Source: Myrica gale (Eukaryota; Streptophyta; Magnoliopsida; Fagales; Myricaceae). Taken from it: a stretch of DNA of 64,000 nucleotides. The DNA lies in assembly GCA_963930655.1 (NCBI GenBank), contig OZ005605.1:14453501-14517500 (forward strand), given 5' to 3'. The notes below the pieces were generated by a model, which saw nothing but the letters and a program-made list of their open reading frames with translations, was not told the origin of the DNA and did no database searches. The translations under genes and the position numbers were made by a program. Positions 49,501 through 60,863 of the stretch are shown piece by piece; the stretch's first letter is position 1, and every line of letters begins with the position of its first letter.

Positions 49501-49914
49501 CGAACCTGCTACAGGGATCTCCACGGCGAACTCGGTGTAGCAGAAAACAGATAGCATAGCGGAGATCCCGGAGACCACGTAGGACAAGACGACGGCGGGA
49601 CCCGCAACTTCTCGGGCCTCGAGACCGGTGAGGACGAAGATACCGGCGCCGATGACAGCGCCGATGCCGAACCACATGAGGTCCCACCAGGTGAGCGTCT
49701 TCTTCATCTCGTGCTCGCTCCGGGCCTTCACATCCACAAGCTCAGTGTGGTCCTTGGACCGGGTCAGGAACCGGTTCTTCAGCCTCAGCGGAGTCTCCTT
49801 CATCGCCCTCGCGTAGTTTCCCCAGCTCTGAAAGGACTCCTCAGGGAGGAAATCATTTTTAGTGCAAGAGCACCCCGTCCTCCTCATTCCGTCGTCGCCT
49901 GCCGCTCCTCCCAT
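40546..49914 (-). CDS. CAT1: Cationic amino-acid transporter (CAT1/CAT5/CAT8 group)
   Basis: Two coding exons, 49914-49506 and 41909-40546, join in phase (VAG/GGSFAYL) through a GT-AG intron of 7.6 kb. They give 590 residues, close to Arabidopsis CAT1 (594). The N-terminus [17 protein letters not shown] and the block [20 protein letters not shown] are typical. About fourteen hydrophobic segments follow, including [40 protein letters not shown] and [10 protein letters not shown]. The family imports arginine, lysine and related amino acids by proton symport at the plasma membrane. A purine-pyrimidine stretch with acceptor at about 49925 suggests a 5'-UTR intron from about 50333. The coding sequence has no defect. 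A hAT transposon sits inside the intron on the opposite strand. The symbol is by group resemblance; CAT5 or CAT8 is possible. Confidence 0.93.
41910..44072. other. CAT intron, 3' part
   Basis: Non-coding intron sequence on the acceptor side of the hAT. It contains a degraded MITE-like stretch (about 42690-42890), AT-rich DNA at 43140-43500 and a complete MITE (43526-43717). No genes are seen. Confidence 0.6.
43526..43717. mobile_element. Harbinger-like MITE, copy 3 (in CAT intron)
   Basis: It starts GGGTGGGTTTG and ends with the complement of GGCTGCGTTTG. The flanking duplication TTA is at 43523-43525 and 43718-43720. It lies in the opposite orientation to copies 1, 2 and 4. Confidence 0.75.
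44867..44952. repeat. Tandem repeat in hAT leader (about 28 bp, 3 copies)
   Basis: The phrase GTTAGAGTTCTCAGGCCATC occurs three times, separated by short variable bits (TGTCTAT, TGTATT). Confidence 0.85.
45835..45939. repeat. Tandem repeat in hAT leader (35 bp, 3 copies)
   Basis: Three adjoining 35-bp units, GGAGGATGGGCTTGGATGTG then GTTTGTGAATCTGTT, lie about 250 bp before the transposase start. They differ by a single base in the third copy. Confidence 0.9.
46186..48510 (+). pseudogene. hAT transposase (zf-BED, RNase H-like, dimerisation domain) with one nonsense codon
   Basis: The reading frame runs 46186-48018. It has a basic NLS-like PLKKRK (residues 61-66), a BED zinc finger (C93, C96, H115, C119) and the RNase H-like core with LTTDTWTS (D236) and TVDNASSND (D300). 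A conserved Cys/His segment [11 protein letters not shown] and RWNSTYFML follow. A single TAG at 48019-48021 stops it at residue 611. The same frame then continues without other faults to 48382 through the dimerisation domain ([30 protein letters not shown]). A GT-AG intron (48383-48472) joins a last exon ending TAG at 48510. The family cuts and pastes DNA as a dimer or higher oligomer, so loss of the C-terminus should inactivate it unless the stop is read through. The start is the first ATG after the leader. Confidence 0.9.
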
Positions 49915-50560
49915 TCTGTCCTTACCTGCAAATTAAAAAACAAAATAAGAAATTCTGTTTGTCTGAGATCCAGAAATGTAAATTAACAAAGACATAAGAT
50001 CCAAGAATCACGTTTAAATACCCTGTTTGGTTGCGGAGGAAACAGATAGAAATTACGAAAGGAGAGGAAGCTCTGTTGAACAAAGAGGCGAAATCTGTAC
50101 TTCAAAGCTACACAAATCGGTCGCTGCTTAGAGGTGCTTATATACAAGAGAGTTTGGACAATCGTAGAAGATTCAAAAAAGAGTGCAAAACAAGCCGAGA
50201 CCATTTGAATATTCCGTTATTTTTGTCGACTTCATCAAGGAAAGCAATTCATGATTATACGGTTATACCTGATATCCAATAAATATTAATTTACTAAAAA
50301 AAGAAAGATAAAATAGAATATATATACCCAGATCCGGACACAGAATCCCTTATCTCTTGACTTCGCTCGCTGAATAGTGAATGCGTACTCAGTATTTCAA
50401 TAGGAAAAGTCGAAGATTTAAGAGAGAAAGAGAGTAAATGGTATGTTCTAGGGAGAATCTTTTGTGACCGGCAGAGGGAAACGCCGGAGGAAGAGCTGGA
50501 CCGAAATCTACCTAGCGACTTAAAGCGGGAAGCATGCACTACATAGCCTGGGGCTCAGCA
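49915..50560 (-). promoter_or_regulatory. CAT 5' UTR, probable 5'-UTR intron and promoter side
   Basis: Just upstream of the CAT start, the - strand reads TTAATTTGCAG/GTAAGGACAGA-ATG, a good acceptor. A candidate donor (GATCTGG/GTATATAT) lies near 50333. The stretch 50340-50540 is C/T-rich on the - strand, as in plant 5' UTRs. No frame here has coding character. Confidence 0.45.
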
Positions 50561-51310
50561 ATTCTTTCCGTCTACACTTCAGAGAGCTCTTTCAATTGGT
50601 TAGATTCGAGAACACTTTGCTGAAATCGTTATTTGGCGTAACAAATATGGGTTTAAATAGTGATTAGAACAGTAATTTACGCCAGAGAAGATTCTACTGA
50701 ACAGAGAATCATTCAAAAAATATTTTCTTTTTAACCGGAGATTCTGTTGGACGGTTGAGATTCCGTCAATCGGGGATACTGGGACGCACTCGGGGAGTAT
50801 GATCTGTGCGGGACCATTAAAAGAGTTTCGAGAGAAGCGTCTAGTGTGAATCTTAGCTGGATGAAAAGGCTACGATAAACGAGCGCGTTCACGTCGGCCT
50901 ACCGTGAGGTTCTATCAAAACGGCGCGATTGACTTTGCTTTTGGCAAACCGACGGACACGGACTACAGCATGAATGTACGGGTCAAACGGCTGAGCGCCT
51001 TTTCAGATGTTTTCAGTCTAGAGGTCGCAGCTGGACGGTAGATAATACTTCCGCTTCATGTGGCCTAAAACGATTGGCCCTGACTTCGGGGCCAGCGGCC
51101 AGCCCATAAGCTCATTCAATTTGTACTGTATTTTCTTTTGCAAATAAAGATAAGGGTATCATCCCCTATTTGGACGATCTGAACCTGGACGTGTACGAGT
51201 CGAGCGACAAGATAATGGAAGATCAGTATTGACCCCAAATTTAGGCTTGAATATAACGGCCACTTTAAGCCGTGGAACCTAGACGTATATGAGTTCACAA
51301 AGCTCGTTGG

Positions 51311-51345
51311 ATCTGAATCTGAATCTGAATCTGAATCTGAATCTA
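51311..51345. repeat. Hexamer microsatellite (TCTGAA)n
   Basis: About five tandem copies of TCTGAA. Confidence 0.9.
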
Positions 51346-52842
51346 GTTAGCTTTATTTATATATATGTATAGTTGCTTCGGGTTAACTGTCGTACCTGTT
51401 TTTATGGTTTAGAAATCAACCGGATAGGAAGGAAGACTATTGGTTGGTTGGTATTTACATAAAAACCAGCCTAAAAAGTATGCGAACGTATAGCAGAGTA
51501 GTGCCAGCTGAGTCTTGTAGATATTTGTGCAATTAGGGTAAAGAAGGAAGCTAAGGGATTGGTGGTTGATAATGTCTTCCACGCTTCGAGGTGTTTCGTT
51601 GACTTTTTGGCGTCAACTGCGTGCGCACTCTATTCTCCTCCAGTATCCACCCTGTTCTCCCAATTGCGTCTCATTCCTTCAAAGTGTGATGATGTTTGAT
51701 CTGAATGGAATTGCGAGTCGCATTCAAATAAGGTCGGGGTAGAGAAGAATATTGGGATACGAAAAGACAAAAGTGGTTGATGGTAACAGTTGGTTGGAAC
51801 GGCACTAAAATGAACTGCACCGGATAGGACCATGCGTAATACTATAATATGATTCGTTGTTGAAGTTTTATGTCCGGTGAAAATGTTGGCCTCTAGACCA
51901 GGCATGCACTCTGGCAGGAAGAGTACTTATCAGAGAAAAAAAAAACGTTAAAATGGCCATTGGGCTCACAGGTATATGTCAGTTGGTCAAAGCCGGCGGA
52001 CATTATATTCCTACTTGTGAGTCTGTGACCCATGGCCATGAAGATACAACTTGTATGAGATGAAATTTTGACGTCTGAATTTTTTTTCCGAAGTTCTTCC
52101 GCTTACTTACGTGACTCAATTTCTCAAGAGATTTGGAAGAAACGCAAAATTGGACACAGCTTGGACGGATCGATCCCGACTTTATGTTACTCGATGTGTG
52201 AAAAAGACAAAAAAAAAAACACTTTAAATTAAAAGGATTGAAAATTATTTATGGTATTTGTTAGCCAAAATTTTATGATAACTACAAAATATTCTTTTTT
52301 ACAATCAAATCTTCTATTATTATTATAATAAATATAAAAAAAATTCAATATAATCACTTCTATTTATTTTTTTTTACCAATTTCAACCCTTTAAAATTTG
52401 AACAGTCAAACACTATGATAAGACAAATCTAAATCGTGACTTATGCTATATTCTAGCTCTTGTTTAGGACTGAACATAAGCAAATTAGGGCCGGTTTTAA
52501 GGGTAGGCATAGCCTAGGCCGTTGCCAAGACCCCCATCCCCTAGACCTCATAAAGATCTTCTGTCAGTCATATATAATTTAATTATTGAATTAAATATTT
52601 TTGATCGATTAGCATTGCATTTAAATGTAATCAACAAAAATCAAGACACGTTTGTTGACCTTCTTATCATTTTTTGGAAGTCGCATTAGGAAGTAATTAA
52701 TCAAACTATGGCTTTTTGGAGTCATGAACATATTTAAAAAAAAATGGGTTTTAATTGAATAAACAATTAATACTTGAATAAATCAATTTTTTATATTAAA
52801 AAAGGATTAAATTTGACTTTTTACCAAAGACTTTCCAATTAT

Positions 52843-53018
52843 GGGTGCGTTTGCACAAAAAATTTCACAAAATATTTCACCAACTCACAATAAAATACTA
52901 TAATATAATCTCTTTCTCCCATAAAAATATAAAAAATTACAAAAAATATAAAAAATTACCTCTCTCTTCACTTTTTCACTAAACTCAATACCAAAAATTT
53001 TTCAACACAAACATAACC
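52843..53018. mobile_element. Harbinger-like MITE, copy 4
   Basis: It starts GGGTGCGTTTG and ends with the complement of GGTTATGTTTG. The duplication TAT is at 52840-52842 and 53019-53021. Confidence 0.75.
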
Positions 53019-54121
53019 TATATTGCGCCGGCCCTGATGCCAACCCAGTTCGATAAATAGAGTAAAGAATATATACCACATGCCTTTGTCTATTATGGGA
53101 AACACACTGTTCCAAAAAAATACATATATATTTAAATGCAATGCTAATGGACAAAAAATATTTTTTAAAAATTACGTGTGCTGTTGTTAGAAAACTGACA
53201 ATACTGATCGAATGACTATTTTATTAAAAATTAAAAATTTAAAAAATTGAAATTTGGAGAATAAAAAAAATTAAAAAATGGTAAAATTAAAGAACTAAAA
53301 TGTTAATGACAAATTAATTTTCGCCCCAACAATTCACATACAGCAATAGAATATTATAACTTATCGCAAATAATAACTTTTACCTACTATAATATAACTT
53401 TGTCACACGTCTAGCCAGATTTGTCATATTTGTCCACTATGTTTCAAGTTTTCCTTTTAGAATGAAGTTGCGAGTGTAAGAAATCTCCCCTTTTTATTTT
53501 ACGTACGTGGAGAGGTTTATATGCTTTGACCGTCATGCTAATTGCGAAGAGAGAGTAGGTAGCGAAGATGACATCTCACGTCTTCTTTACCGAGCGTAGG
53601 TCTATTTTTCGGATGTTCTAGCTAGCTCCAGAGGGATGGTGTCCTGTCTTGAGGTCGAAATTGGAATAACATCTTACTGACAATTTAGCGCAGTCGCTAA
53701 ATGTCTCAAAAATTATTTCTAAAAGAAAATACGCGGGAAGGACTACCACAAAAAATTTTGGGACGAAAAAGGAAGGCCACTGACATCCGACTACTATTAA
53801 GTTATGGTTTATTTGATTATGACGATTTGGAAAATCGTTTCTATACTTGAGGGTTTATAAAATTAAATTAGATTTATAAGTGTCTTATAATGACTTTGAA
53901 GAGTTTACGTATGGTATAGACTTAGAGGTTTATACAATTGAAGTCTCACATTGACACGTTAGTAGTTTAAATTAACCGGTTATTAGCATAGGGACTATTG
54001 TATCATAGCTTACAAAAAAATTGCAGTGTCGGGTGTGAAAGCAGAAAATGTTTTTTGTTTTGACCCCAAAATGTTTTTTGCAAAAAGAGCAAGGTTTGCA
54101 AAATTTACTGTGTAGCAAAGT

Positions 54122-54574
54122 TGATTTATGGTCAACACGTAGGAGTAAAAGCGTCTCGATCTTCATGTAACTTCTTCTGTAAAAATAACAAAAATGACTC
54201 TGACTCCGGAGTAAGGCATCTCCGATACTTAAGTTAGGTTTTTGTCTTATACAAATGTTCACTATTCTATTGCTCTAGAATCACATACATTTCCAATTAT
54301 CATCTTCTCCTTTTATAGCATTGTGTCCCGCGATATGCTCCTCACACGTCTCCTTAACGGGCACTTACTTTGATCACGAGAACGTCAGGATCATAGAGTT
54401 ACTACACGTTATAAGTTGTTTTTATAACTGCTCATGACACGTGTCATGCTTCCTTCTTCTGAGTTTAATACAATATGGGTCTAATCATTGTTGTTGGGCT
54501 TTGACGCAAGTGTGATCATGTCTATCCAACCTAAATTGGTTTGAGCTGTATCTGATTCAGTATTGGTATCATCA
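54122..54574 (-). repeat. 3' LTR (453 bp, with internal deletion)
   Basis: It matches the other LTR but lacks about 265 bp corresponding to 61291-61555, and a shorter piece near 61045-61100. The missing part includes the TATAAATA-like region of the longer LTR. Confidence 0.85.
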
Positions 54575-54770
54575 GAGTCTCCCCATTCTCGAGCAGATTC
54601 ATATATGAATCAGGTTGAAAATGTTTGTTGATGCTTTCGTATATCGAGATATACGGCAAGTGAAGTTAATGCATAAGGAACTGAATCTTTATTAATGATC
54701 ACATATCGGTCCGAGGAGGAATTGTCCATTCGATTACATCTTCAGTGGAACCTAAATATATATCACAATA

Positions 54771-55438
54771 TCAAAATTCTTTGTTCGCATAGGTGTTGCA
54801 AAAGTAACATCTATAACTGATCCACCATTCTGGGAATGATACTAGGATCTCGGCTTCTTCTGGAATGCGGCAGGATTCCTCTTTGGAACATTCCAATTTG
54901 TCCTTCAGTCTGTATCGATGTTCATTAGCATGTCCCCATCTGGCCATTACCCAATCTAGAATGGCCTTGTTCACTATTCCATTTGTTCTGCTTGCAATTG
55001 CTTTCGAAGCTCTGAGATTATATCAACGACAGCTTGCCTTGCACTTCCTCCTTGGTGGTGGTAAGCCAAAACGAGGAGGTATTTGGCTTTCGAGTTCCCT
55101 CATTTCGCAGAGGCGTGAACCTTCTTTAGTCCTTCTTTGACATTCGTGGTCCAGCGCATCTTTTCACTACCTCAGATGAAAAGTTTGTGCTGGTTTTTGC
55201 TTGCATAACATTTGTCGTTTAGAATTTTCCATGCCTCAATCGGAGGATATTGAAGTGGTATATCTTCGACCTTCAATCTTCGATTCACTGTGGATCCGTG
55301 AGCTGCTTGGTTGAATTGCTTCGATACTAGGCAGAGATTTTTCCATTTTCTCGGGTTATTAGGGACAAACCAGCTTATCACCTCGGACTATAGTTCTTCA
55401 GGCATCGCTTGAATAAGGTTTCGCTTTGATGGTTGCAT
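54771..55438 (-). pseudogene. F-box protein-like gene fragment captured inside the LTR element
   Basis: Read from an ATG at 55438, the protein starts MQPSKRNLIQAMPEEL, has a TAG at 55390-55388, then SEVISWFVPNN, LCLVSKQFNQAAHGSTV and KVEDIPLQYPP. This resembles the F-box of plant proteins like At2g35280 (LP..L..EV, then K..CK.FN.AA...., R......IP). Beyond a TGA, other frames continue with VKEGLKKVHASAK and KAKYLLVLAYHHQGG (the repeat-like middle of that family). Further down come AILDWVMARWGHANEHRYRL and a Cys-containing end (YRCYFCNTYANKEF). It is not part of normal gag-pol. A TATAAAAAG lies about 70 bp upstream of the ATG. The family call is from memory of the pattern, so it is tentative. 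Confidence 0.5.
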
Positions 55439-55505
55439 CCTTAATCTTTTTGTTGTTCTTTTTTTTATTCTCTTTCTCCTTGTTGCCTCTGTTGAGATGG
55501 TTTCT

Positions 55506-55514
55506 CTTTTTATA
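55506..55514 (-). promoter_or_regulatory. TATA-like box before the F-box-like segment
   Basis: TATAAAAAG on the - strand, about 70 bp before the ATG at 55438, followed by an A/G-rich leader. Confidence 0.35.
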
Positions 55515-56059
55515 CCTGCATATTTTGGTGATTATCTTTTAAGAGAAATTACTGAAAGAAAACCGTTTGATTGATCGTGCGTCGTCTCTTCGTATTTTGT
55601 GTTACACATTTTCTTCAATTCCGTATTTTTGGGGTCCGATGTTTCGACTGCTTCCTATTTGTTGATAACATGTGGCCACTCCAAGTTTTGCAGACGATCG
55701 AGGGGACCGACATGCTATCTCCTCTCGTGTGTTGAGCAGCACGTAGCATTTAATGCAGCCGTTTCTGACGCTCGACGCTTCGACCGAACATCATCTGCAG
55801 GTGACATGTAGTTGGTTGGAGGTTTTTGATGGTTTTCTGAAGTTGACATGCATCATTACGCTCATATGAAAGGACAGTTAATAACAGTTTCTCCGAGGTC
55901 TTCTTATTCTTGAGGAGACTGGGAACCTTAGTTCTCCTAAGTCTTTCATTGTGGATGAGACAAAGAATCGGGGTTCTCCGAGGTCGTCTTAATCTTGAGT
56001 TTAGGAATATACTTCATTGTCGTTTATTTGACAAGTAATTTTGAAGAATTTGACAGTGA

Positions 56060-56620
56060 TCACAGCCTCAGTTTCATAGATGAGAGTAAATGGGGCCTCT
56101 CCTATAGGTTTTCTGACAGTGGTGCGCTAAGCCCATAGTACCCCCGACAGTTCTTCTTCCCACGAACCCTTGTGATCGTCGAGCTTTGTTTTGACGATCT
56201 TCAGCAGTGATCGGTTCTCTAGTTCTACTTGCTCATTGGCTTGCGGATAGTACGGAGATGAATAGTGCTTCTCAATATTGAGTTCTTCACAGAAGTTCCA
56301 AAAATTCTTGTTGTCAAACTGTTTGACATTGTCAGTGATTATGGCTCGAGATAACTTGAAACGACAGATGTTGTTTTTCCAAACAAACTTCCGGACATTT
56401 TGTTTGATGATCTTCACTAATGGCTCGGCTTCCACGCATTTTGGTAAATTGGTCGATGGCAACTATCAAGAATTTCAGCTTTACTTTTCCCATTAGGAAA
56501 GGACCAAGGATGTCGATTCCCCCTTACATGAACGGGTATGGGGTACTGACAATCGTCATCTTCTTCGCCAGGGTATTTATAAGGTTGGCGAATTTTTGGC
56601 ACTTCTCGCATTTTCACACA
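56060..56620 (-). pseudogene. Gypsy integrase remnant
   Basis: On the - strand, pieces in different frames read CEKCQKFANLINTLAKKMT, GGIDILGPFLMGKVKLKFL and AIDQFTKM. Then come IITDNVKQFDNKNFWNFCEE and HYSSPYYPQANEQVELENRS. These are the GPF and D-D-E core phrases of Ty3/gypsy integrases (ITDNG.QF, SP.YPQ.NGQ.E). Frameshifts and a stop interrupt it. Confidence 0.85.
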
Positions 56621-56959
56621 ATGTCTTCAGCATTGGTATGCAAGGTGGGCCAAAAGAATCCAACTTGAATGACCTTTTAAGCCAAAGTTATTGCTTTTGA
56701 AAGATTTCCAGATATCACTGCATGTACTTCTAGCAGTGTGTAATCTGGATCTCGGGCATTGAGACTAGATAGTAGCGGCTTAGACAGACTTTGACGATAT
56801 AAATTCATTTTTAAGTTCTGCATTTACTGTTTATCAACACCAGAATCTTTCTCACGCAGTGTATTGGTGATCAACAATCGCCAGTCACCAAGTTTGACTT
56901 CATCAATCATACGAATCTCGGATATGACTCCGGTGGATCATATAACACCTCGTCCTCTG

Positions 56960-57420
56960 AACATCTCAATTGATCATGATACCTCGGTTGCTATTGCATT
57001 AGCTCGGACATTTTGATCTCGGGAAATGTGTTGGATTTTAAAGGCTTCAAAGCGTTCTTTAATCTCCAGTGCACACTTTAGATAAGTCATCATTCTTTCA
57101 TCCCAAGCTTCGAAGGTTTCGGTGGCCTTTCCCACCATAAATTGAGAGTTTGAGAGTACGTTGAGATGTTTTCCTCGTAGAAGTTATGTCGTACGAAGGA
57201 CAGCTATGAGGTTTTATATTCAGCTTGGTTGTTCGTGGGCGAGTATTCCAGCTTGATCTCAAACTAAATTCGCTCCTCTTCAGGTATCTCAATAACTACC
57301 CCCACGCCCCCTGTAACGCGGTTGGATGACCCCTCTACGTAGATCTCCCATGGTTCAGTTCGAGGGTCTCTTCTTGGGATGTCGAGGTTGTAAGCTCCGT
57401 GACAAAGTCGGCCACTGCTT
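56960..57420 (-). pseudogene. Gypsy RNase H remnant
   Basis: The - strand frames give KCALEIKERFEAFKIQHISR then DQNVRANAIA, like the C-terminal helix of Tat-type RNase H domains (F..HIPRE.N..ADALA). Upstream pieces at 57140-57410 belong to the same domain but are out of frame. Confidence 0.65.
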
Positions 57421-57845
57421 GTCCCTTAATCACAATTCGTGATATTTATGATCGATATTCGATGTCGAATTCTCAGAGTTCTACAGACCATTTGACCAAC
57501 CTTCCCTAGGCATCCGGTGTGCCTAAAGTTTGCCGCAACGGTTGATCTATCATAATAAGTATTGGGTGTGCTTGGAAGTATGGCCTTAACTTCCTTGCTG
57601 AGATGATAACAGCTAATGCGAGTTTGTCAATGTCAGGATATCGGGGTTCAACTCCTTACAATGCTTTGCTTACATAGTATATTGGTCCCTGAATGTCGTT
57701 GTCAGGAGTGGGAGATTCATGAGGTAGCTCTTTAATTTTTCAAATGATGTTTGACATTCTTCTGTCCATTCTAAGGCTTTTCGGAGTGCTTTGGAGAATG
57801 ACAAACATTTGTCCGTGACATGAGCGACGAATCTGTTCAAGGTTA

Positions 57846-58560
57846 CTACATATCTAGGATGGCCTTGATTTTTTCTGGATTGGCTTCGATCCCTTGTTGG
57901 GATATAAGGAATCCTAAAAATTTCTTAGAGTATACGCCAATGGCACATTTTGTCTGGTTCAAACACATGTTGTAAACTCGAAGTATGTTGAAGGTTTCAA
58001 CGAGGTCAGTGATGTGGTGTGCTGATTCCCGTGTTTTAACTAGCAGATCACCAACATAGACTTCCATATTGCACCATATTTGATTCTGGAACATCAGGTT
58101 GACCAGCCTTTGTTAAGTAGCTCCCGTATTTTTCAAACCAAAAGGCATTACCCGATAATAGTAAGTATCATGATCTGTTGTAAATAAGGCACATTCTTGG
58201 TCCGATTTATGCATTTTGATCTAATTGTATCCTGAGAAGGTGTCCATGTCCATGAAGCTCAAGAGTTGATGTCCTACCATTAAATCTATTAAGGAATCAA
58301 CTATTGCGAGTGGATAACGATCTTTTGGGCAGGCTTTGTTCAAATCGGTGTAATCCACGCACATTTTCCATTTTTCCTTCGCCTTATTTTCAATGAGTAC
58401 ATTTGCCACCCAGTTGGGATAATCAACTTCCCTAATGAATTGGGATTTGATCAGCTTCTCAACCACTTCATTGATTGCTTGACTGCGCTCTGGGGCGAAA
58501 CTCCTCTTACGTTGTATGACCGGCTTGACCTCGGGTCATATGTTCAACTAGTGAGTGATA
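57846..58560 (-). pseudogene. Gypsy reverse-transcriptase remnant
   Basis: 58466-58221 encodes FIREVDYPNWVANVLIENKA, WKMCVDYTDLNKACPKD and YPLAIVDSLID, the conserved fingers/palm of Ty3/gypsy RT. 58094-57846 encodes MEVYVGDLLVKT, TKCAIGVYSKKFLGFLISQQ and GIEANPEKI. The catalytic YVDD is changed to YVGD (codon at 58052-58050), and the parts are out of frame with each other. The enzyme is dead. Confidence 0.9.
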
Positions 58561-59119
58561 ACTTTTTGATCTATTCTTGGCATGTCTTCGTGTGACCAAG
58601 CAAAGACTTCACTAATCTAGAAAAAAACGTAAAGACTTCACTATTTGCCCATAGGAACTCCATGAGGATTGATTTGAATTCTTTTGATAGGTTGGTGCCA
58701 ACTTTGACCCTCTTTTCCTTTGAATCCGCCCACAACTGTATCTCTTCTAAGGTTTTTACGGTTGTGGTCGAAACTCCTACATATGTTCTATAGCCATGGT
58801 TTCCCCGGTTACTCAGTGTTTAACAAATAATAGCTCCTTGCCAAGTTTTAGTCTCCCTTTGCTTTCTCTATTCATGCGTTGGTTGGGAATTTCATTTTCA
58901 TATGGTAGGTTGACTCTACAACATGCAATCTATTCAACGTGATGTGTCCTATAATGGCGTTACAAGAAAATTCTCCCTCAAGGATTAGGAACGTAACGGA
59001 GAATGAAGCTTCACATGGAGACTCCCCAATTAGTTCATTCCAAGAGTATGCACCTGGTGGCTGGTGAATTCAGTGAGTTTGGTACTTTCATGTTTAATAT
59101 CTTGTCTCCCCAGCTTCGT

Positions 59120-59329
59120 CTAGTCGAACGCAGTAGCATACAGGATGTCAGCGAAACTCCCGGGGTCGACTAGTATTTGTCGAATCTTGTAATTCTCTAT
59201 CATTGCATCAAATAACCAGGGAATCATCATGTGGATACTCGACTCCCACTGTATCTTTAGTTGTGAACATGATGTACTTTTATTCTCCCAATATCGGACG
59301 CCGAGGTCTGCTACTTGTCTATGCAACAA
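59120..59329 (-). pseudogene. Gypsy aspartic protease remnant
   Basis: The end of this frame reads ILVDPGSFADILYATAFD, the Asp-Pro-Gly-Ser.ADIL active-site region of Tat-type gypsy proteases. Confidence 0.75.
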
Positions 59330-59440
59330 GCAACTGTCTCACATAGGTCTTCCTCGAGGATTTTGAAGATCCTCCTACAGTGAAGCCTCCAGAGATGACC
59401 CTAATTTCACCCACTGCTTTAGATTGGGAACGTCTTTCCG

Positions 59441-60513
59441 CTATCTTATTTCTTGTCTCGGGACCCCGTTTCCTCTACGATCTTCCTGGTGTTCTCTTTC
59501 ATTTCGTTGTTGGTAGGGTCTAAAACGTGGATAGTCAGGTGTTTGTGGTTCGATTCTAAATGGTTCTCTCACACTGGTTGTGGAGATTGCCAAAGACATC
59601 CTTGTTGAATGAGGACTTCGATCTGTCTCTTTAGGTTTATACACTCATCTGTGTCATGACCTTGGTCATTGTGGAAACGACAGAATTTCCGCTCATCCCA
59701 CTTGTTTGAGGCTGATCGCATTTTTAAAGGCCATTGTATCTTGGGATCATTTCGGATTTCCATAAGGATCTTTTCTGGATGCATGTTGAGGGGCGTAAAC
59801 TGCATCCTCGACGTTCTACTCATGGTTTAGCTCAAGGTTCCATTCTTCGGTCTCTCTCTGTAGTGGGAGGTTTAGCTGAGGCCACTTCTTTTCTTCTTTT
59901 GACTGCCGCTCCTCCTTGATCGACGGTTTGCTGCCTGCAAGCCGTCACCATATCTTCTGCATTCATATATTTTTACGCTTTTTCCATGAATTCTCTGAAA
60001 GGTTTCTAGGGGTTTCTTTCCAAAGAAAATGAAAATCTTCCGTCAGTTAGTCTAGCTACTATGGCGGTAAGGACCACCTTATCTTCTGGATTTTCTACAT
60101 TGATTTTTTCTTGGTTAAAGCATGCCACATAATCTCGCTGACTCTTGTCTTCCTCTTGCTGGGTAGAGAGAAGATGGATTGTTGGCTTTTATACTTTTTA
60201 CTCGCTATCAAGTGGCTGACAAATGCTCTGCTGAGCTCTTTGAAGCTCAAAATGGAATTCGGCCAACTAAACAAGTTATGAGCTGATCCTGCTAGTGTTG
60301 TAGGGAATGTCTTACATTTGATAGTATCTTGGGTGTCCAGCAGGTCCATCTGCGATCGATAGCCTTCCAAGTGATCGAGTAGGTCGGTGGCTCTTGTGTA
60401 TTTCTTGGTGTGAACGGAGATTCCACCTGGTGCATCATGCTTTTTATATAGGATTGTGGCAGCCTGTCCACTTTCTGTCTCATTCCTCCCATCTCTGCTA
60501 GAACTTCTTCCAA
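59441..60513 (-). pseudogene. Gypsy gag remnant
   Basis: Three overlapping - strand frames: 60513-60292, 60370-60095 (DLLDTQDTIKCKTFPTTLAG, SFKELSRAFVSHLIASKKY) and 59823-59441. The last includes CRFHNDQGHDTDECINLKRQ, the H..D.C zinc-knuckle-like motif following FCRFH. This is the retrotrans_gag pattern of Tat-type elements, with frameshifts. Confidence 0.85.
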
Positions 60514-60863
60514 CCCAGCGTTGACTCCTCCAACGTCTTCATTTTGTCGCGATGGAGAGTGGGAGTCTCTATTGTGGTGTAATATACGATCATCTTGTTG
60601 TGTTTTCCCCGCATTGATATTTGCAGAATGTGAGTTTCACTGTTACGTCTTTCTTGGAAAGATGCTTCTCCTGGTTGCCTGTCGTGATGATTTGGCTCTT
60701 GGTCGGCATGGGACTCCTCATGGATAGATTCTACTGACCCTCGATTAATTGCCGAGAAGGTTCCAAAGATGGCTCTGTATTCGACTGACTCTTGGTGGTC
60801 ACCATTAACATTTTATCACAAGAACTAAAAGTTTCCACAGACGGCGTAAACTGACAAATCAGT

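Larger units (their letters stand above)
50561..54121. other. Intergenic region
   Basis: No recognised gene. It holds a TCTGAA hexamer repeat (about 51311-51345), a degraded MITE-like stretch (about 52225-52470), MITE copy 4 (52843-53018) and otherwise AT-rich spacer. The part 50560-51100 is the upstream side of the CAT promoter. Confidence 0.6.

Noticed and set aside
55599-55811. 70-residue + strand frame near the F-box-like segment
   Set aside because: Lies opposite the probable promoter of the captured segment and has no recognisable domain.
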